From positions 20,416 through 84,415 of the forward strand of contig NZ_FWFX01000017.1 in assembly GCF_900172335.1 (NCBI RefSeq): a stretch of DNA of 64,000 nucleotides, written 5' to 3'. The position numbers were made by a program, and so were the translations under genes. The first letter of the stretch is position 1; the number at the start of each line of letters is the position of its first letter. Shown here in pieces: positions 54,156-63,876 of the stretch. The stretch comes from Roseovarius albus. Its GTDB lineage: Bacteria; Pseudomonadota; Alphaproteobacteria; Rhodobacterales; Rhodobacteraceae. Below the pieces are notes generated by a model. The model searched no databases, was not told where the DNA came from, and saw nothing but the letters and a program-made list of their open reading frames with translations.

Positions 54156-54868
54156 GCGCATGGAAAGCTAAACGATTTTGGGAAAAGGCCGAAGCTGTTG
54201 AAACTGAGGGTGGCTTTAGTGTGGAACTGGATGGCCGTTCAGTCAAAACCCCGGCCAAGGCCGCTCTGATCGTTCCCTCTCGGGCATTGGCTGATGCAAT
54301 CGCCGTGGAGTGGGACGCGCAACAGGGTGAGATCAACCCAAACATCATGCCAGTGACGCGCGCCGCGAATGCGGCGATTGATAAGGTGACCCATCAGCAT
54401 GCCGAAGTGGCGGATTTGATTGCAGCCTACGGTGACGCAGATCTTACCTGTTACCGCGCCGATAACCCGGTTGAATTGGTAGAGCGGCAGGCGCTGGCGT
54501 GGGATCCGCTGCTGGATTGGACGAACGATACCTTTGGTGTACGGTTGCTGCCTGTGTCAGGTGTGATGCATGCGCCTCAGAACCCGCAGTCCCTAAAGCT
54601 GCTGTCGGATCATGTTCACGCGATGGATGCTTTCACACTGACGGCGTTTCACGATCTGGTTGGTCTCTCTGGATCGCTGGTGATCGGACTTGCCGCATTG
54701 AAAGACCATCGTCGTGTCGAAGATTTATGGCAGCTGTCTCGCATCGATGAGACATGGCAGGCCGAGCAATGGGGCGTTGACGAAGAAGCGCAGGAGCAGG
54801 CCGCTTTGAAAGAATCTGCCTTTGTCGCGGCGAAAAACTTTCATAATCTTGCGCGCGCATCAGAATAA
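54152..54868 (+). CDS. ATP12 family F1-ATPase assembly chaperone
   Basis: This protein of 238 residues matches the ATP12 family, found in alphaproteobacteria and mitochondria, which aids assembly of the alpha subunit of F1-ATPase. Family features are the KRFWEKA start, LDGRSVKTPAKAALIVPS, WDAQQGEINP, MPVTRAANAAID and DLTCYRAD. The ATG at 54152 overlaps the HAD gene stop; it is preferred to an ATG 15 bases earlier. Confidence 0.93.
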   Translation: MSAWKAKRFWEKAEAVETEGGFSVELDGRSVKTPAKAALIVPSRALADAIAVEWDAQQGEINPNIMPVTRAANAAIDKVTHQHAEVADLIAAYGDADLTCYRADNPVELVERQALAWDPLLDWTNDTFGVRLLPVSGVMHAPQNPQSLKLLSDHVHAMDAFTLTAFHDLVGLSGSLVIGLAALKDHRRVEDLWQLSRIDETWQAEQWGVDEEAQEQAALKESAFVAAKNFHNLARASE

Positions 54869-55074
54869 TCCCCTGAATTCGGTTTTACGCTAGGTAAACT
54901 GTTCGCCTTATTGATCGATTTTCTTGATACAGGGCTTGACGTTTTGTGATGAATCTACACAAACTTAGCGTCACCGATGCGGCAAAACGTCCGTTTCGGT
55001 GTTATTTGCGGCACTTTTAACCGGGTGTCGTATGAACCGCCCACTATAGGGCGGGAAATCAGGAAGAGGTAAAA

Positions 55075-56094
55075 ATGAAAAAATCCGTATTTCTTGGTGC
55101 GCTGACAGTTGCTGGCCTTGCAGCCGGCGCCGCAGCCGCCGGTACAATTGATGATGTCAAAGCGCGCGGCAAGCTGAACTGTGGTGTGACCACTGGTCTT
55201 GTTGGCTTTGCTGCACCTGACGCAAATGGCGAATGGGGTGGCTTTGACGTTGGCGTTTGCCGCGCTGTAGCTGCCGCTGTTTTGGGTGATCCAAATGCCG
55301 TTGAATTCGTTCCAACCACTGGTAAAACACGTTTTACCGCGCTGGCCTCGGGCGAGATCGACATGCTGGCCCGTAACACCACATGGACCTTCAGCCGCGA
55401 TGTTGACCTGAAGTTTGAATTTGTTGGTGTGAACTACTACGACGGCCAAGGCTTCATGGTTCCAAAAGAACTGGGCGTAAGCTCGGCTAAAGAACTGGAC
55501 GGCGCGACTGTTTGCATCCAAACCGGTACAACAACCGAGCTGAACCTGGCGGACTTCTTCCGCGCGAACAACATTAGCTATGAGCCAGTGCCTATTGAGA
55601 CAAACGCTGAAGCCCAGCCGCTGTATCTGGAAGGCGCATGCGACGTTTACACAACTGATGCATCCGGTCTGGCAGCGACACGTGCCGCATTCGAGAACCC
55701 AGGTGATCACGTTCTGCTGCCTGAAATCATCTCGAAAGAGCCTCTCGGCCCACTGGTCCGTCACGGCGACAATGAGTGGGGCGACGTAGTTCGTTGGACT
55801 CTGAACGCTCTGATCGCAGCTGAAGAGCTGGGCGTGACAAGCGCGAATATTGCGGATCTGTCGGCATCTGCTGGCGACAACCCAGAAGTAAACCGCCTGC
55901 TGGGCACCGAAGGCAACCTGGGCGAGATGATCGGCCTAGATGCTGACTGGGCGCAAAAAGCGATCAGTGCTGGCGGCAACTATGGTGAACTCTTTGAGAA
56001 GAACATCGGTGAGAACACTCCAGTTGGTTTGGCACGTGGCCTGAACGGTCAGTGGACAGACGGTGGTCTGCTGTACTCGCCACCATTCCGCTAA
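55075..56094 (+). CDS. aapJ: General L-amino acid ABC transporter, substrate-binding protein
   Basis: This 339-residue periplasmic protein has a clean signal peptide (about 1-22) and a family-3 binding fold: LNCGVTTGLVGFAAPD, GFDVGVCRAVAAAVLGD, GEIDMLARNTTWTFSRD, CIQTGTTTELNLADF. The sequence matches AapJ of the broad L-amino-acid uptake system. An excellent ribosome site (AGGAAGAGG) lies before the ATG. A hairpin with a T-run follows, before aapQ, so it can be made in excess of the membrane parts. Confidence 0.95.
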   Translation: MKKSVFLGALTVAGLAAGAAAAGTIDDVKARGKLNCGVTTGLVGFAAPDANGEWGGFDVGVCRAVAAAVLGDPNAVEFVPTTGKTRFTALASGEIDMLARNTTWTFSRDVDLKFEFVGVNYYDGQGFMVPKELGVSSAKELDGATVCIQTGTTTELNLADFFRANNISYEPVPIETNAEAQPLYLEGACDVYTTDASGLAATRAAFENPGDHVLLPEIISKEPLGPLVRHGDNEWGDVVRWTLNALIAAEELGVTSANIADLSASAGDNPEVNRLLGTEGNLGEMIGLDADWAQKAISAGGNYGELFEKNIGENTPVGLARGLNGQWTDGGLLYSPPFR

Positions 56095-56107
56095 TATGTA
56101 GCACTCG

Positions 56108-56134
56108 AAGGGCGCAGTTTCTGCGCCCTTTTTT
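56108..56134 (+). terminator. Hairpin with T-run between aapJ and aapQ
   Basis: AAGGGCGCAG (56108-56117) and CTGCGCCCTT (56121-56130) form a 10-bp stem with a TTT loop, followed by TTTT. It is a classical intrinsic terminator, here likely a partial one that sets a high ratio of binding protein to permease. Confidence 0.85.
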
Positions 56135-56217
56135 CTTCGATAATAAAAACAGATCCATAACCGAAGTCGCGGACTAAACCGTACTCAATAAAAATGGATC
56201 CTACGGGGAACACCGTT

Positions 56218-57495
56218 ATGTCGACACTATCCGACCCTCCGGTCGAGAGATTTCAGCTATCGCAGCTGATCAACGACACCCGATACAGATCATACACGTT
56301 CCAATTCATTGCGCTGATCTTACTGGTGTTGTTTTTCGCTTATCTTGGTTCAAACCTTGTGAACAACTTGCGCGAAGCTGGACTGAATATCTCATTCGGA
56401 TTTCTGAGCGAGCCTGCGGGCTACGATATCAACCAACGCCTGCTGGATTATAACAGTCAGGACAGCCACTTACGCGCCTCATTCCTAGGCCTGATCAACA
56501 CGTTGATTATCGCCGTTCTGGGTTGCTTCACGGCCACCATCATCGGTGTGACCGTCGGTGTTTTGCGCCTGTCCAACAACTGGTTGGTCGCCAAGATCAT
56601 GGCCATCTATGTGGAAATCTTCCGCAATGTGCCAGTTCTGATCTGGATCCTGATCATCATGGCGATCTTTACCGCCAGCCTGCCGCACATGCGCAGCTTC
56701 CACGGTGATGATCCAGAAAACACCTTCGCATTGTTCAATACCTTGGCAGTGACCAAGCAAGGGGTCTGGTTCTCTGAGCCGATGTTCTCGCGCTCTTTGG
56801 GTGAAATCAGCCTGTTTGGCAGCCATAGCCTGCGATTTGATGTCAGCCTTGATTTCGTGGCGATCATTGCAGTGCTGATGGCGTCGTTCTTTGGCGCACG
56901 CGCTTGGACAAAGCATGCCAACAAAGTTCAGCAAGAAACGGGTGTTCGCCCGAATACATCACTGGTCAATCTGGCGATCTGGTTTGTGCCTTTGATTGCC
57001 CTGCTGATCATATTGGGCTTTTATCTCGATGGGCCGACACTGACAGGCCGAAAGCTCAAACCAATTGATGACGGGATATATCTGCGAAACTCGCTGATTG
57101 CATTGTGGTTCGCCCTGTCGATCTACACGGCGGCCTTCATCGCGGAAAACGTGCGCGCGGGTATTCTGGCCATTTCCAAAGGCCAAACCGAGGCTGCGGC
57201 ATCGCTGGGTCTACGCCCGGGCCGGATCATGAACCTTGTGATTCTGCCGCAAGCGTTGCGGGTGATCATCCCGCCGCTGATTTCGCAATATCTGAACCTG
57301 ACCAAAAACTCGTCTCTGGCGATTGCGGTGGGATACATGGATATTACTGGTACTTTGGGGGGTATCACGCTCAACCAGACCGGCCGAGCGATTGAATGCG
57401 TGCTGATGCTGATGCTGTTTTATCTGACGATTAGTCTGAGCATTTCCGCAATCATGAATGCCTACAATAATGCCGTTAAGCTGAAGGAGCGTTAA
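56218..57495 (+). CDS. aapQ: General L-amino acid ABC transporter, permease
   Basis: This permease of 425 residues (from ATG 56218, with GGGGAA before it) has about eight membrane helices. The binding-protein-dependent permease signature EAAASLGLRPGRIMNLVILPQA contacts the ATPase AapP. A large extra loop is typical of AapQ compared with shorter His/Glu permeases. An in-frame ATG lies 24 bases earlier. It forms the channel with AapM and overlaps nearly directly with it (gap one base). Confidence 0.94.
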   Translation: MSTLSDPPVERFQLSQLINDTRYRSYTFQFIALILLVLFFAYLGSNLVNNLREAGLNISFGFLSEPAGYDINQRLLDYNSQDSHLRASFLGLINTLIIAVLGCFTATIIGVTVGVLRLSNNWLVAKIMAIYVEIFRNVPVLIWILIIMAIFTASLPHMRSFHGDDPENTFALFNTLAVTKQGVWFSEPMFSRSLGEISLFGSHSLRFDVSLDFVAIIAVLMASFFGARAWTKHANKVQQETGVRPNTSLVNLAIWFVPLIALLIILGFYLDGPTLTGRKLKPIDDGIYLRNSLIALWFALSIYTAAFIAENVRAGILAISKGQTEAAASLGLRPGRIMNLVILPQALRVIIPPLISQYLNLTKNSSLAIAVGYMDITGTLGGITLNQTGRAIECVLMLMLFYLTISLSISAIMNAYNNAVKLKER

Positions 57496-57496
57496 G

Positions 57497-58783
57497 ATGG
57501 ATAACAAAGATATCTTCTATGTACGCGAACAGATGCTGCCAGAGCAGGCCCCGCCTGCAACGCAATCCGGCATTGTCAAATGGATGCGCGATAACCTGTT
57601 TTCGAGCTGGTTCAATTCACTGCTGACGCTTGTCGCGATTTATTTTGTCATCAAAATCGTAACCGGAGCATTTCCGTGGTTCGCCAATGGCGTTTGGGTT
57701 TCGAATTCGTTGGCAGAGTGTCGTGAAATCCTGCAGGGTAAAACAGGTGGCTGTTTTGCGGTTCTGACCGAGCGCTGGCACCAGTTGTTGTTCGGATTCA
57801 AATATCCGGACGATCAATACTGGCGTCCTACTTTAGCGTTCATCTTGCTGTTTGTGGCGGTTTCACCGGTACTGTTCATCGCCTTGCCGCGTAAGATGTT
57901 AATCTTCACAGGTCTGTATCCATTCTTGGCCTTTTGGTTGATCTGGGGCGGAACGATCCTGATACCGGTTTTGGTGCTGGTTGGCTTTATTGTCGGTTAC
58001 ATCATCTTCACTCGCTTAGAGGCACAAAGTTTCGCAATGGCGGCATTGGGCGGAATTATTGGTGCTGCGGTCATTTGGGCCCTGTCCGGTTTCGTGACTT
58101 CAGCTGCATCTGGTGTTCTAGCGCTCGAAGCGGTCCCCTCGCGGGATATGGGGGGCTTTATGCTCAACATGATCCTTGGTGTGGTCTGCGTGTCACTGTC
58201 GTTGCCAATCGGGATTTTGCTGGCGCTTGGCCGTCAGTCGAGCATGCCAATCATCAAGTGGATCTGCGTGGTCTTCATCGAATTCATTCGTGGGGTTCCG
58301 CTGATCACTTTGCTGTTTGTGGCGAACGTTGTTCTGGCCTACTTCTTGCCTCCGGGCACGAACTTTGACCTGATCCTGCGCGTGATCATCATGATCACCA
58401 TGTTCTCGTCGGCTTACATCGCCGAGGTGATCCGGGGTGGCCTAGCAGCCTTGCCAACAGGACAGTACGAAGCGGCTGATAGTCTGGGACTTGATTATAC
58501 GCAGGCAACCCGACTGATCATCATGCCGCAGGCGCTGAAGATTTCGATCCCTGGAATCGTGAACGTCGCAGTTGGCCTGTTTAAGGATACGACGCTGGTT
58601 TCGGTCATTTCGATGTTCGATCTGGTCGGTATGATCCGCGGTCCGATTCTTGCCTCGACCGAGTGGAATGGAGTTTACTGGGAGCTGTGGCTGTTTGCTG
58701 TCTTCCTGTTCTTCGTCATTTGCTACGGCATTTCCCAATATTCACAATGGTTGGAGCGCCAGCTTCACCGTGGACATCATTAA
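57497..58783 (+). CDS. aapM: General L-amino acid ABC transporter, permease
   Basis: This 428-residue permease pairs with AapQ. It has N-terminal extra helices and then the permease core. [16 protein letters not shown] opens the core, and [23 protein letters not shown] is the EAA loop that docks on the ATPase. The order aapJ-Q-M-P and the spacing match those of other alphaproteobacteria. Confidence 0.95.
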   Translation: MDNKDIFYVREQMLPEQAPPATQSGIVKWMRDNLFSSWFNSLLTLVAIYFVIKIVTGAFPWFANGVWVSNSLAECREILQGKTGGCFAVLTERWHQLLFGFKYPDDQYWRPTLAFILLFVAVSPVLFIALPRKMLIFTGLYPFLAFWLIWGGTILIPVLVLVGFIVGYIIFTRLEAQSFAMAALGGIIGAAVIWALSGFVTSAASGVLALEAVPSRDMGGFMLNMILGVVCVSLSLPIGILLALGRQSSMPIIKWICVVFIEFIRGVPLITLLFVANVVLAYFLPPGTNFDLILRVIIMITMFSSAYIAEVIRGGLAALPTGQYEAADSLGLDYTQATRLIIMPQALKISIPGIVNVAVGLFKDTTLVSVISMFDLVGMIRGPILASTEWNGVYWELWLFAVFLFFVICYGISQYSQWLERQLHRGHH

Positions 58784-58797
58784 GAAAGGTTTGTGAC

Positions 58798-59568
58798 ATG
58801 AGCGAACAAGCACAACAGATGAGCGTCTCAGACGAGGTTGCCATCGAGATCACAAATATGAACAAGTGGTACGGGGCGTTTCACGTTCTGCGCGACATCA
58901 ACCTGACAGTGAATCGTGGGGAGCGGATCGTGATTGCTGGGCCTTCGGGCTCCGGCAAATCGACCCTGATCCGTTGTATCAACGCGCTTGAGGAGCACCA
59001 GAAAGGTCAGATCACTGTTGATGGCACGGTATTGTCTTCGGACATCAAAAACATCGACAAAATCCGGTCCGAGGTTGGCATGTGCTTTCAGCACTTCAAC
59101 CTCTTTCCACACCTGACCATTTTGGAAAACTGCACGCTGGCGCCGATCTGGGTGCGCAAGACGCCCCGCAAAGAGGCCGAAGAAACAGCGATGCACTTCC
59201 TGGAAAAGGTGAAGATCCCGGATCAGGCCAACAAGTACCCCGGTCAGCTTTCGGGTGGTCAGCAACAGCGAGTGGCCATCGCCCGTTCGTTGTGTATGCG
59301 CCCGCGCATCATGCTGTTTGACGAACCGACCTCGGCGCTTGACCCCGAGATGATCAAAGAGGTTCTCGACACCATGGTTGAGCTGGCCGAAGAGGGCATG
59401 ACCATGCTTTGCGTAACGCACGAGATGGGCTTTGCCCGTCAGGTGGCGAACCGCGTGATCTTTATGGATGCGGGTCAGATCGTGGAACAGAACGAACCCG
59501 AAGAGTTCTTCAATAACCCACAATCAGAACGTACCAAACTGTTCCTCAGCCAGATCCTGGGGCACTAA
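58798..59568 (+). CDS. aapP: General L-amino acid ABC transporter, ATP-binding protein
   Basis: This 256-residue ATPase has Walker [11 protein letters not shown]-loop [12 protein letters not shown], signature [13 protein letters not shown], Walker [15 protein letters not shown] and the H-loop CVTHE. It energises uptake through AapQM. ATG 58798 is chosen over a start 135 bases upstream that lies inside aapM. It is the last gene; a strong terminator follows. Confidence 0.96.
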   Translation: MSEQAQQMSVSDEVAIEITNMNKWYGAFHVLRDINLTVNRGERIVIAGPSGSGKSTLIRCINALEEHQKGQITVDGTVLSSDIKNIDKIRSEVGMCFQHFNLFPHLTILENCTLAPIWVRKTPRKEAEETAMHFLEKVKIPDQANKYPGQLSGGQQQRVAIARSLCMRPRIMLFDEPTSALDPEMIKEVLDTMVELAEEGMTMLCVTHEMGFARQVANRVIFMDAGQIVEQNEPEEFFNNPQSERTKLFLSQILGH

Positions 59569-59590
59569 GAACAGGTTCATAACTCTTAGG

Positions 59591-59618
59591 AACGGCGGGG
59601 ATTTCCCCGCCGTTTTCA
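59591..59618 (+). terminator. Intrinsic terminator after aapP
   Basis: AACGGCGGGGA (59591-59601) and TCCCCGCCGTT (59604-59614) pair perfectly around a TT gap, followed by TTC. It closes the aap operon and may also serve the convergent zinc-finger gene. Confidence 0.8.
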
Positions 59619-59668
59619 TTTGGATCTACGATAGAGAAGGGGAGTTGGGTTGTCGTGATTGACGTCGA

Positions 59669-59848
59669 TCAGTTTGTGCTCTGATGATCCTTGTGCACCA
59701 GTTTGGCGTCACAATAAGGGCACTCGACAAAACCGGTCTCGCGCGGAATTTGCAGATACACACGGGGATGACCCAATGCGCCTTCGCCGCCGTCGCACGC
59801 GACGCGATAGCTGTCTACAATTCTGGTTTCCGGTGCTTCAGTAGCCAT
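59669..59848 (-). CDS. Small zinc-finger protein, zf-CHCC family
   Basis: This protein of 59 residues has the CHCC pattern: Cys in RVACDGGEG, His in LGHPRVYL, and CPYC. This is the fold of the small complex-I accessory subunit NDUFS6 and its bacterial relatives. The start is taken as ATG 59848, giving the known family length. An ATG further upstream (59986) would overlap the divergent ABC-ATPase gene. Its exact role is unknown. Confidence 0.85.
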   Translation of the reverse strand: MATEAPETRIVDSYRVACDGGEGALGHPRVYLQIPRETGFVECPYCDAKLVHKDHQSTN

Positions 59849-59922
59849 CAGGCGTTCCCTTTTGCCGACAATTCCACTAGGTGCGAATATGAGTGATCCG
59901 GAACGCAGGGGCAAGGGCAGCA

Positions 59923-60849
59923 ATGGGTTCAAATGCCATCGAAATTCGCGGTTTGAAGAAAACCTACGGCGGCAGCCGGGGGGCAACTGTGAAGCACGCG
60001 CTCAAGGGCATCGATCTGGATATTCCTGCGGGGTCTGTTTTTGGCCTGCTGGGGCCGAACGGCGCCGGCAAATCCACCATGATCAACATTCTGGCGGGGC
60101 TGGTCACAAAAACCGAAGGCCATGTCACGATTTGGGGTTTTGATCAGGATGTGAATCCACGCCAATCACGCGCCTCCATTGGTGTGATGCCACAAGAACT
60201 CAATCTTGATCCGTTCTTCACCCCACGTGCAGCGCTTGAAGTGCAGGCCGGGCTTTACGGCGTGCCAAAGTCACAGCGCCGCAGCGACGAAATCCTGCGT
60301 CTGATAGGACTTGAGGACAAGGCCAACGCTTATGCCCGCACGCTATCTGGTGGGATGCGGCGCAGGCTGCTGCTGGGCAAGGCCTTGGTGCATCACCCGC
60401 ATATTCTGGTGCTGGACGAACCCACCGCTGGCGTTGATATCGAACTGCGCCAGATGCTGTGGGAAAACGTGCGCAAGCTGAACCAGCAGGGTATGACCAT
60501 CATCCTGACCACCCACTATCTGGAAGAGGCCGAAGAGATGTGCGACCAAATCGCCATCATCAATCACGGCGAGTTGGTTGCCCGCGACAGCACCACGAAC
60601 TTGCTGGGTCAGCTCGACAGCAAGACGATGATCATCCAGCCGGACAATGCACCCGAAACCCTGCCCGAGACCGAAGGCCTGCAGGTGGAGCAACGCGCCG
60701 ATGGCGCCATTGCGGTGACATATCAATCTGGAGTTACCTCAGCCGAGGCGGTTCTGGGCGCAGTTCGGGACGCCGGTATTCGCATCCGAGACGTCAAAAC
60801 CGAGCAGGCGGATCTGCAGGATGTGTTCCTGAAGTTGACTCGGAAATAG
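59923..60849 (+). CDS. ABC transporter ATP-binding protein without an adjacent permease
   Basis: This ATPase of 308 residues (from ATG 59923, with AAGGGCAG before it) has Walker [10 protein letters not shown], signature LSGGMRRR, Walker [13 protein letters not shown]-loop TTHYLEE, and the C-terminal extension of ABC-2 exporters. It resembles the ATPase at 47680, though its own permease is not next to it. It may share a permease encoded elsewhere. An ATG at 59893 is possible. Confidence 0.88.
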   Translation: MGSNAIEIRGLKKTYGGSRGATVKHALKGIDLDIPAGSVFGLLGPNGAGKSTMINILAGLVTKTEGHVTIWGFDQDVNPRQSRASIGVMPQELNLDPFFTPRAALEVQAGLYGVPKSQRRSDEILRLIGLEDKANAYARTLSGGMRRRLLLGKALVHHPHILVLDEPTAGVDIELRQMLWENVRKLNQQGMTIILTTHYLEEAEEMCDQIAIINHGELVARDSTTNLLGQLDSKTMIIQPDNAPETLPETEGLQVEQRADGAIAVTYQSGVTSAEAVLGAVRDAGIRIRDVKTEQADLQDVFLKLTRK

Positions 60850-60852
60850 GTC

Positions 60853-61806
60853 TCAGACTTGCTCTGGCACGCGAACACTACGCATCGACAGGCCAAATAT
60901 ATTCTGAAACGAGCGGCTCAGGGACGAGGCAGAAGAGAACCCGCAGCGTAGTGCAATCTGTTCCGCACTCAGAAGGGTTTCTTCCGCCAGATAACGGGCG
61001 CGTTGAAGACGCACGAGCTTGTAGTATTTCCCGGGTGTTATACCCAATTCGCGCATGAACAGCCGGTTCAAGGTCCGTTCTGATAATGACACCCGATCTG
61101 CCAGATCAAAGGTCGACAGCGGTGTTTCGACATTTTCCGCCATGACATTCAGCGCGGCTAGGACCTTGGGCGAGCCTTTCTCGCGAAAACGCACTGCGCC
61201 CCGATTCATCTCGTTCTGAATGGCCGCGTCATAGACAAACATGGTCGAGGCATCGAAGGCAGCTGCCGATCCAAACAATTGGTGAATAAGGTCAAGCATC
61301 GTGTCCAACGCGGCGCTGGCCCCACCGCAGGTTAAAAATGACCCCGAGCGCACAAACCGTGAAGTCGAAACAGTGACCTTGGGAAATGCTTCCTCAAATG
61401 CATCTAACTCCTGCCAGTGGATCGTGGCGCTATGCCCATCTAGTACCCCGGTTTCCGCCAGCAACCATGGGGCGGTGTCCAATGCTAAGATCAGCTCTGA
61501 GTGCCGGATACTGCGCCGTAAGATTCGCCCGGTTTCTGAGGTCAGGGCCTTTCGCGCCTGATATCCAGCGATCACCACCAGTTTGCGTCCTTCACGTCCA
61601 TAGTCAAATTTCTGGTCTGGGGTTATTTGTAGGCCGCTCGAGCTCAACACTGGTCCACCGTCCATCGTGGAAGTGACCCAGTCAACACCCCCATGAATCG
61701 ACCTGAACTTCACATCTCGCAATGGCTCCATTGCGCTGGCCAGCACCATGTTTGAAAAGCCGTCGAACAGGAGGAATTCGAATGTATGTGTTGATTTTGA
61801 CGACAT
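60853..61806 (-). CDS. GlxA/AraC family transcriptional regulator
   Basis: This 317-residue regulator has an N-terminal DJ-1/PfpI-like (class I amidotransferase-like) domain (about 1-190) and a C-terminal AraC helix-turn-helix pair (FDLADRVSLSERTLNRLFMRELG and AEQIALRCGFSSASSLSRSF). Relatives control choline, carnitine or arginine use. Its divergence from the acetoacetate-CoA ligase gene, with about 107 bp between them, suggests it may control that gene. Confidence 0.9.
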   Translation of the reverse strand: MSSKSTHTFEFLLFDGFSNMVLASAMEPLRDVKFRSIHGGVDWVTSTMDGGPVLSSSGLQITPDQKFDYGREGRKLVVIAGYQARKALTSETGRILRRSIRHSELILALDTAPWLLAETGVLDGHSATIHWQELDAFEEAFPKVTVSTSRFVRSGSFLTCGGASAALDTMLDLIHQLFGSAAAFDASTMFVYDAAIQNEMNRGAVRFREKGSPKVLAALNVMAENVETPLSTFDLADRVSLSERTLNRLFMRELGITPGKYYKLVRLQRARYLAEETLLSAEQIALRCGFSSASSLSRSFQNIFGLSMRSVRVPEQV

Positions 61807-61913
61807 TTGTATAAATTATGGCGAAAAATGTAGTTAGGTCAATCTTTACGTCGCGATAGGTTTTGCCAGCTTCGGGCCCCACCGACGCGCCCACCAAAGT
61901 AGCGAAACGAACC

Positions 61914-63860
61914 ATGACTGCGACCGCCCCGCTCTGGCAGCCGACTCTTTCGGCATGCCCCAACCTCTTGTTGTCTAAATTTCAGGCGCAGGCCGAGGTC
62001 CGCACAGGTGTTGAATTTTCCGGATACAGTGATCTGCATGCTTGGTCGGTTAGTGGTCCTGCAACGTTTTGGTCATTGGCCTGGGAGTTTTGTGGTCTCG
62101 AAGGTGATCCGGGTGATGTCGCTTACGTCCATCACAACGACCCACTACAGGTGCAGTTTTTTCCCAATGCAAAGCTGAATATTGTCGAGACGTTTCTTAA
62201 GAATGCCGACACACGTGAGGCCATCGTCTTTGTCGGTGAGAACGGGCAGCGCATGAGTTGGACACGCGCCGAACTGAAGCGAGAAGTGGAAGAATTGGCC
62301 GCCGCGCTGAAAGCCCGCGGCATTTGTCGCGGTGACCGCGTTGTGGGTTATGTGCCCAACATGCCGCAAACTGTGGCCGCGATGCTGGCAACCGCGTCCC
62401 TTGGGGCGGTCTGGTCATCTTGCACGCCGGAAAGTGGCCCGGATGTGGTGGTTGATCGCTTTGATCAGATCGCGCCGAAACTGATGTTTGCCGCTGATGG
62501 CTATTTCTATGGCGGCAAAACGTTTGAGACCCGCAACGCCATCGCCAACGTGGCTGAGCGGGTGCCGTCAATTGAACAGATCGTGGTCTGGACCTATGCG
62601 AAGCAAGTGACGGACTTGCCAGAAGGTATGATCGCCTACGAAGATTTCAAACAAGCGGACGCGCCAGAACTAACCTGCGAGCCAATGGGCTTCCGAGATC
62701 CGCTCTACGTGATGTTTTCGTCGGGCACGACCGGCAAACCCAAGTGCATCGAGCATTCCGGCGGGGGCACTTTGTTGCGCCTGATGGTTGAGCAGCAGTT
62801 GCATTGTGATGTGAATCCCGGCGACCGGCTGTTTTACTACACCACCTGCAACTGGATGATGTGGAATTGGATGGTGGCGGCGCTGGCGTCCGAGGCCACC
62901 ATCGTTCTTTTCGACGGCAATCCGATGTATCCCGATATCTCTCGCCTATTCTATCTGGCGCAGGACGAGCAGCTGACTCACATAGGGGTGTCAGCCAAAT
63001 ATATCGATGCGTCTTTGAAACGTCGAACCCGCCCAGTTCAAACACATGACTTGTCGGCTTTGCGGGCCGTTCTTTCGACGGGCTCCCCTCTCTCGCCAGA
63101 TGGCTATGAGCATGTCTATACGGATTGGAAGGCCGACGTTCAGCTGGCGTCGATCTGTGGTGGCACGGATATTCTTGGGGCGTTTGTTGGCGGTTGCCCA
63201 ACCTTGCCGGTGTACAAAGGCGAAATCCCTTGCGCCACGTCAGGGCTGGATGTGGCAACATTGGATCAGGATGGTCAGCCAGTGTCTGGCGTAGCCGGGG
63301 AGCTGGTCTGCCGCAATGCACACCCGTCGATGCCGACGCGATTCTTGAATGATCCTGACAATGCCCGCTATCGCGCGTCTTACTTCGACACTTATCCCAA
63401 CATCTGGCGTCAGGGCGATTTTACCATTCGCACTGACAATGGTGGTTTTGTTGTGCTGGGCCGCTCGGATGCCACTTTGAATCCCGGCGGGGTGCGGATT
63501 GGTACGGCCGAAATTTACCGCCAGCTCGACAAGATTGATGCCGTCAGCGACGCCGTTGTTGTGGGCCAGAACATCGACAATGATGTGCGCGTGGTGCTGT
63601 TCGTCACGCTGGATGGTGCGCGAACGCTTGACGACACACTGACCACCCGAATCAAAACTGACATTCGCAAAAACGCATCCCCGCGCCACGTGCCGGCAAA
63701 GATTATCGCAGTGCCGGATATCCCGCGCACCAAGTCGGGCAAAACTGCCGAATTGGCCGTGCGCGATGTGATCAACAACCAAGCTGTGCGCAATCTCTCT
63801 GGCCTCGCAAACCCGCAGGCGCTCGAGCATTTCGCACATCACCCCGACCTTTCAGCCTGA
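61914..63860 (+). CDS. Acetoacetate-CoA ligase
   Basis: This 648-residue acyl-adenylate enzyme activates acetoacetate to acetoacetyl-CoA. It has the AACS-type N-terminus (FSGYSDLHAWSV), the P-loop FSSGTTGKPK, the GGTDILGAFVGG region, the hinge LGRSDATLNPGGVRIGTAEIY and the final catalytic Lys in PRTKSGKTAE. The ATG at 61914 begins a family-like N-terminus; a TTG 51 bases earlier is less likely. It lies 16 bp before a beta-keto acid cleavage enzyme gene, whose products include acetoacetate, so the two form a logical pathway. Confidence 0.92.
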   Translation: MTATAPLWQPTLSACPNLLLSKFQAQAEVRTGVEFSGYSDLHAWSVSGPATFWSLAWEFCGLEGDPGDVAYVHHNDPLQVQFFPNAKLNIVETFLKNADTREAIVFVGENGQRMSWTRAELKREVEELAAALKARGICRGDRVVGYVPNMPQTVAAMLATASLGAVWSSCTPESGPDVVVDRFDQIAPKLMFAADGYFYGGKTFETRNAIANVAERVPSIEQIVVWTYAKQVTDLPEGMIAYEDFKQADAPELTCEPMGFRDPLYVMFSSGTTGKPKCIEHSGGGTLLRLMVEQQLHCDVNPGDRLFYYTTCNWMMWNWMVAALASEATIVLFDGNPMYPDISRLFYLAQDEQLTHIGVSAKYIDASLKRRTRPVQTHDLSALRAVLSTGSPLSPDGYEHVYTDWKADVQLASICGGTDILGAFVGGCPTLPVYKGEIPCATSGLDVATLDQDGQPVSGVAGELVCRNAHPSMPTRFLNDPDNARYRASYFDTYPNIWRQGDFTIRTDNGGFVVLGRSDATLNPGGVRIGTAEIYRQLDKIDAVSDAVVVGQNIDNDVRVVLFVTLDGARTLDDTLTTRIKTDIRKNASPRHVPAKIIAVPDIPRTKSGKTAELAVRDVINNQAVRNLSGLANPQALEHFAHHPDLSA

Positions 63861-63876
63861 CAAAAGGAAGACTGTC

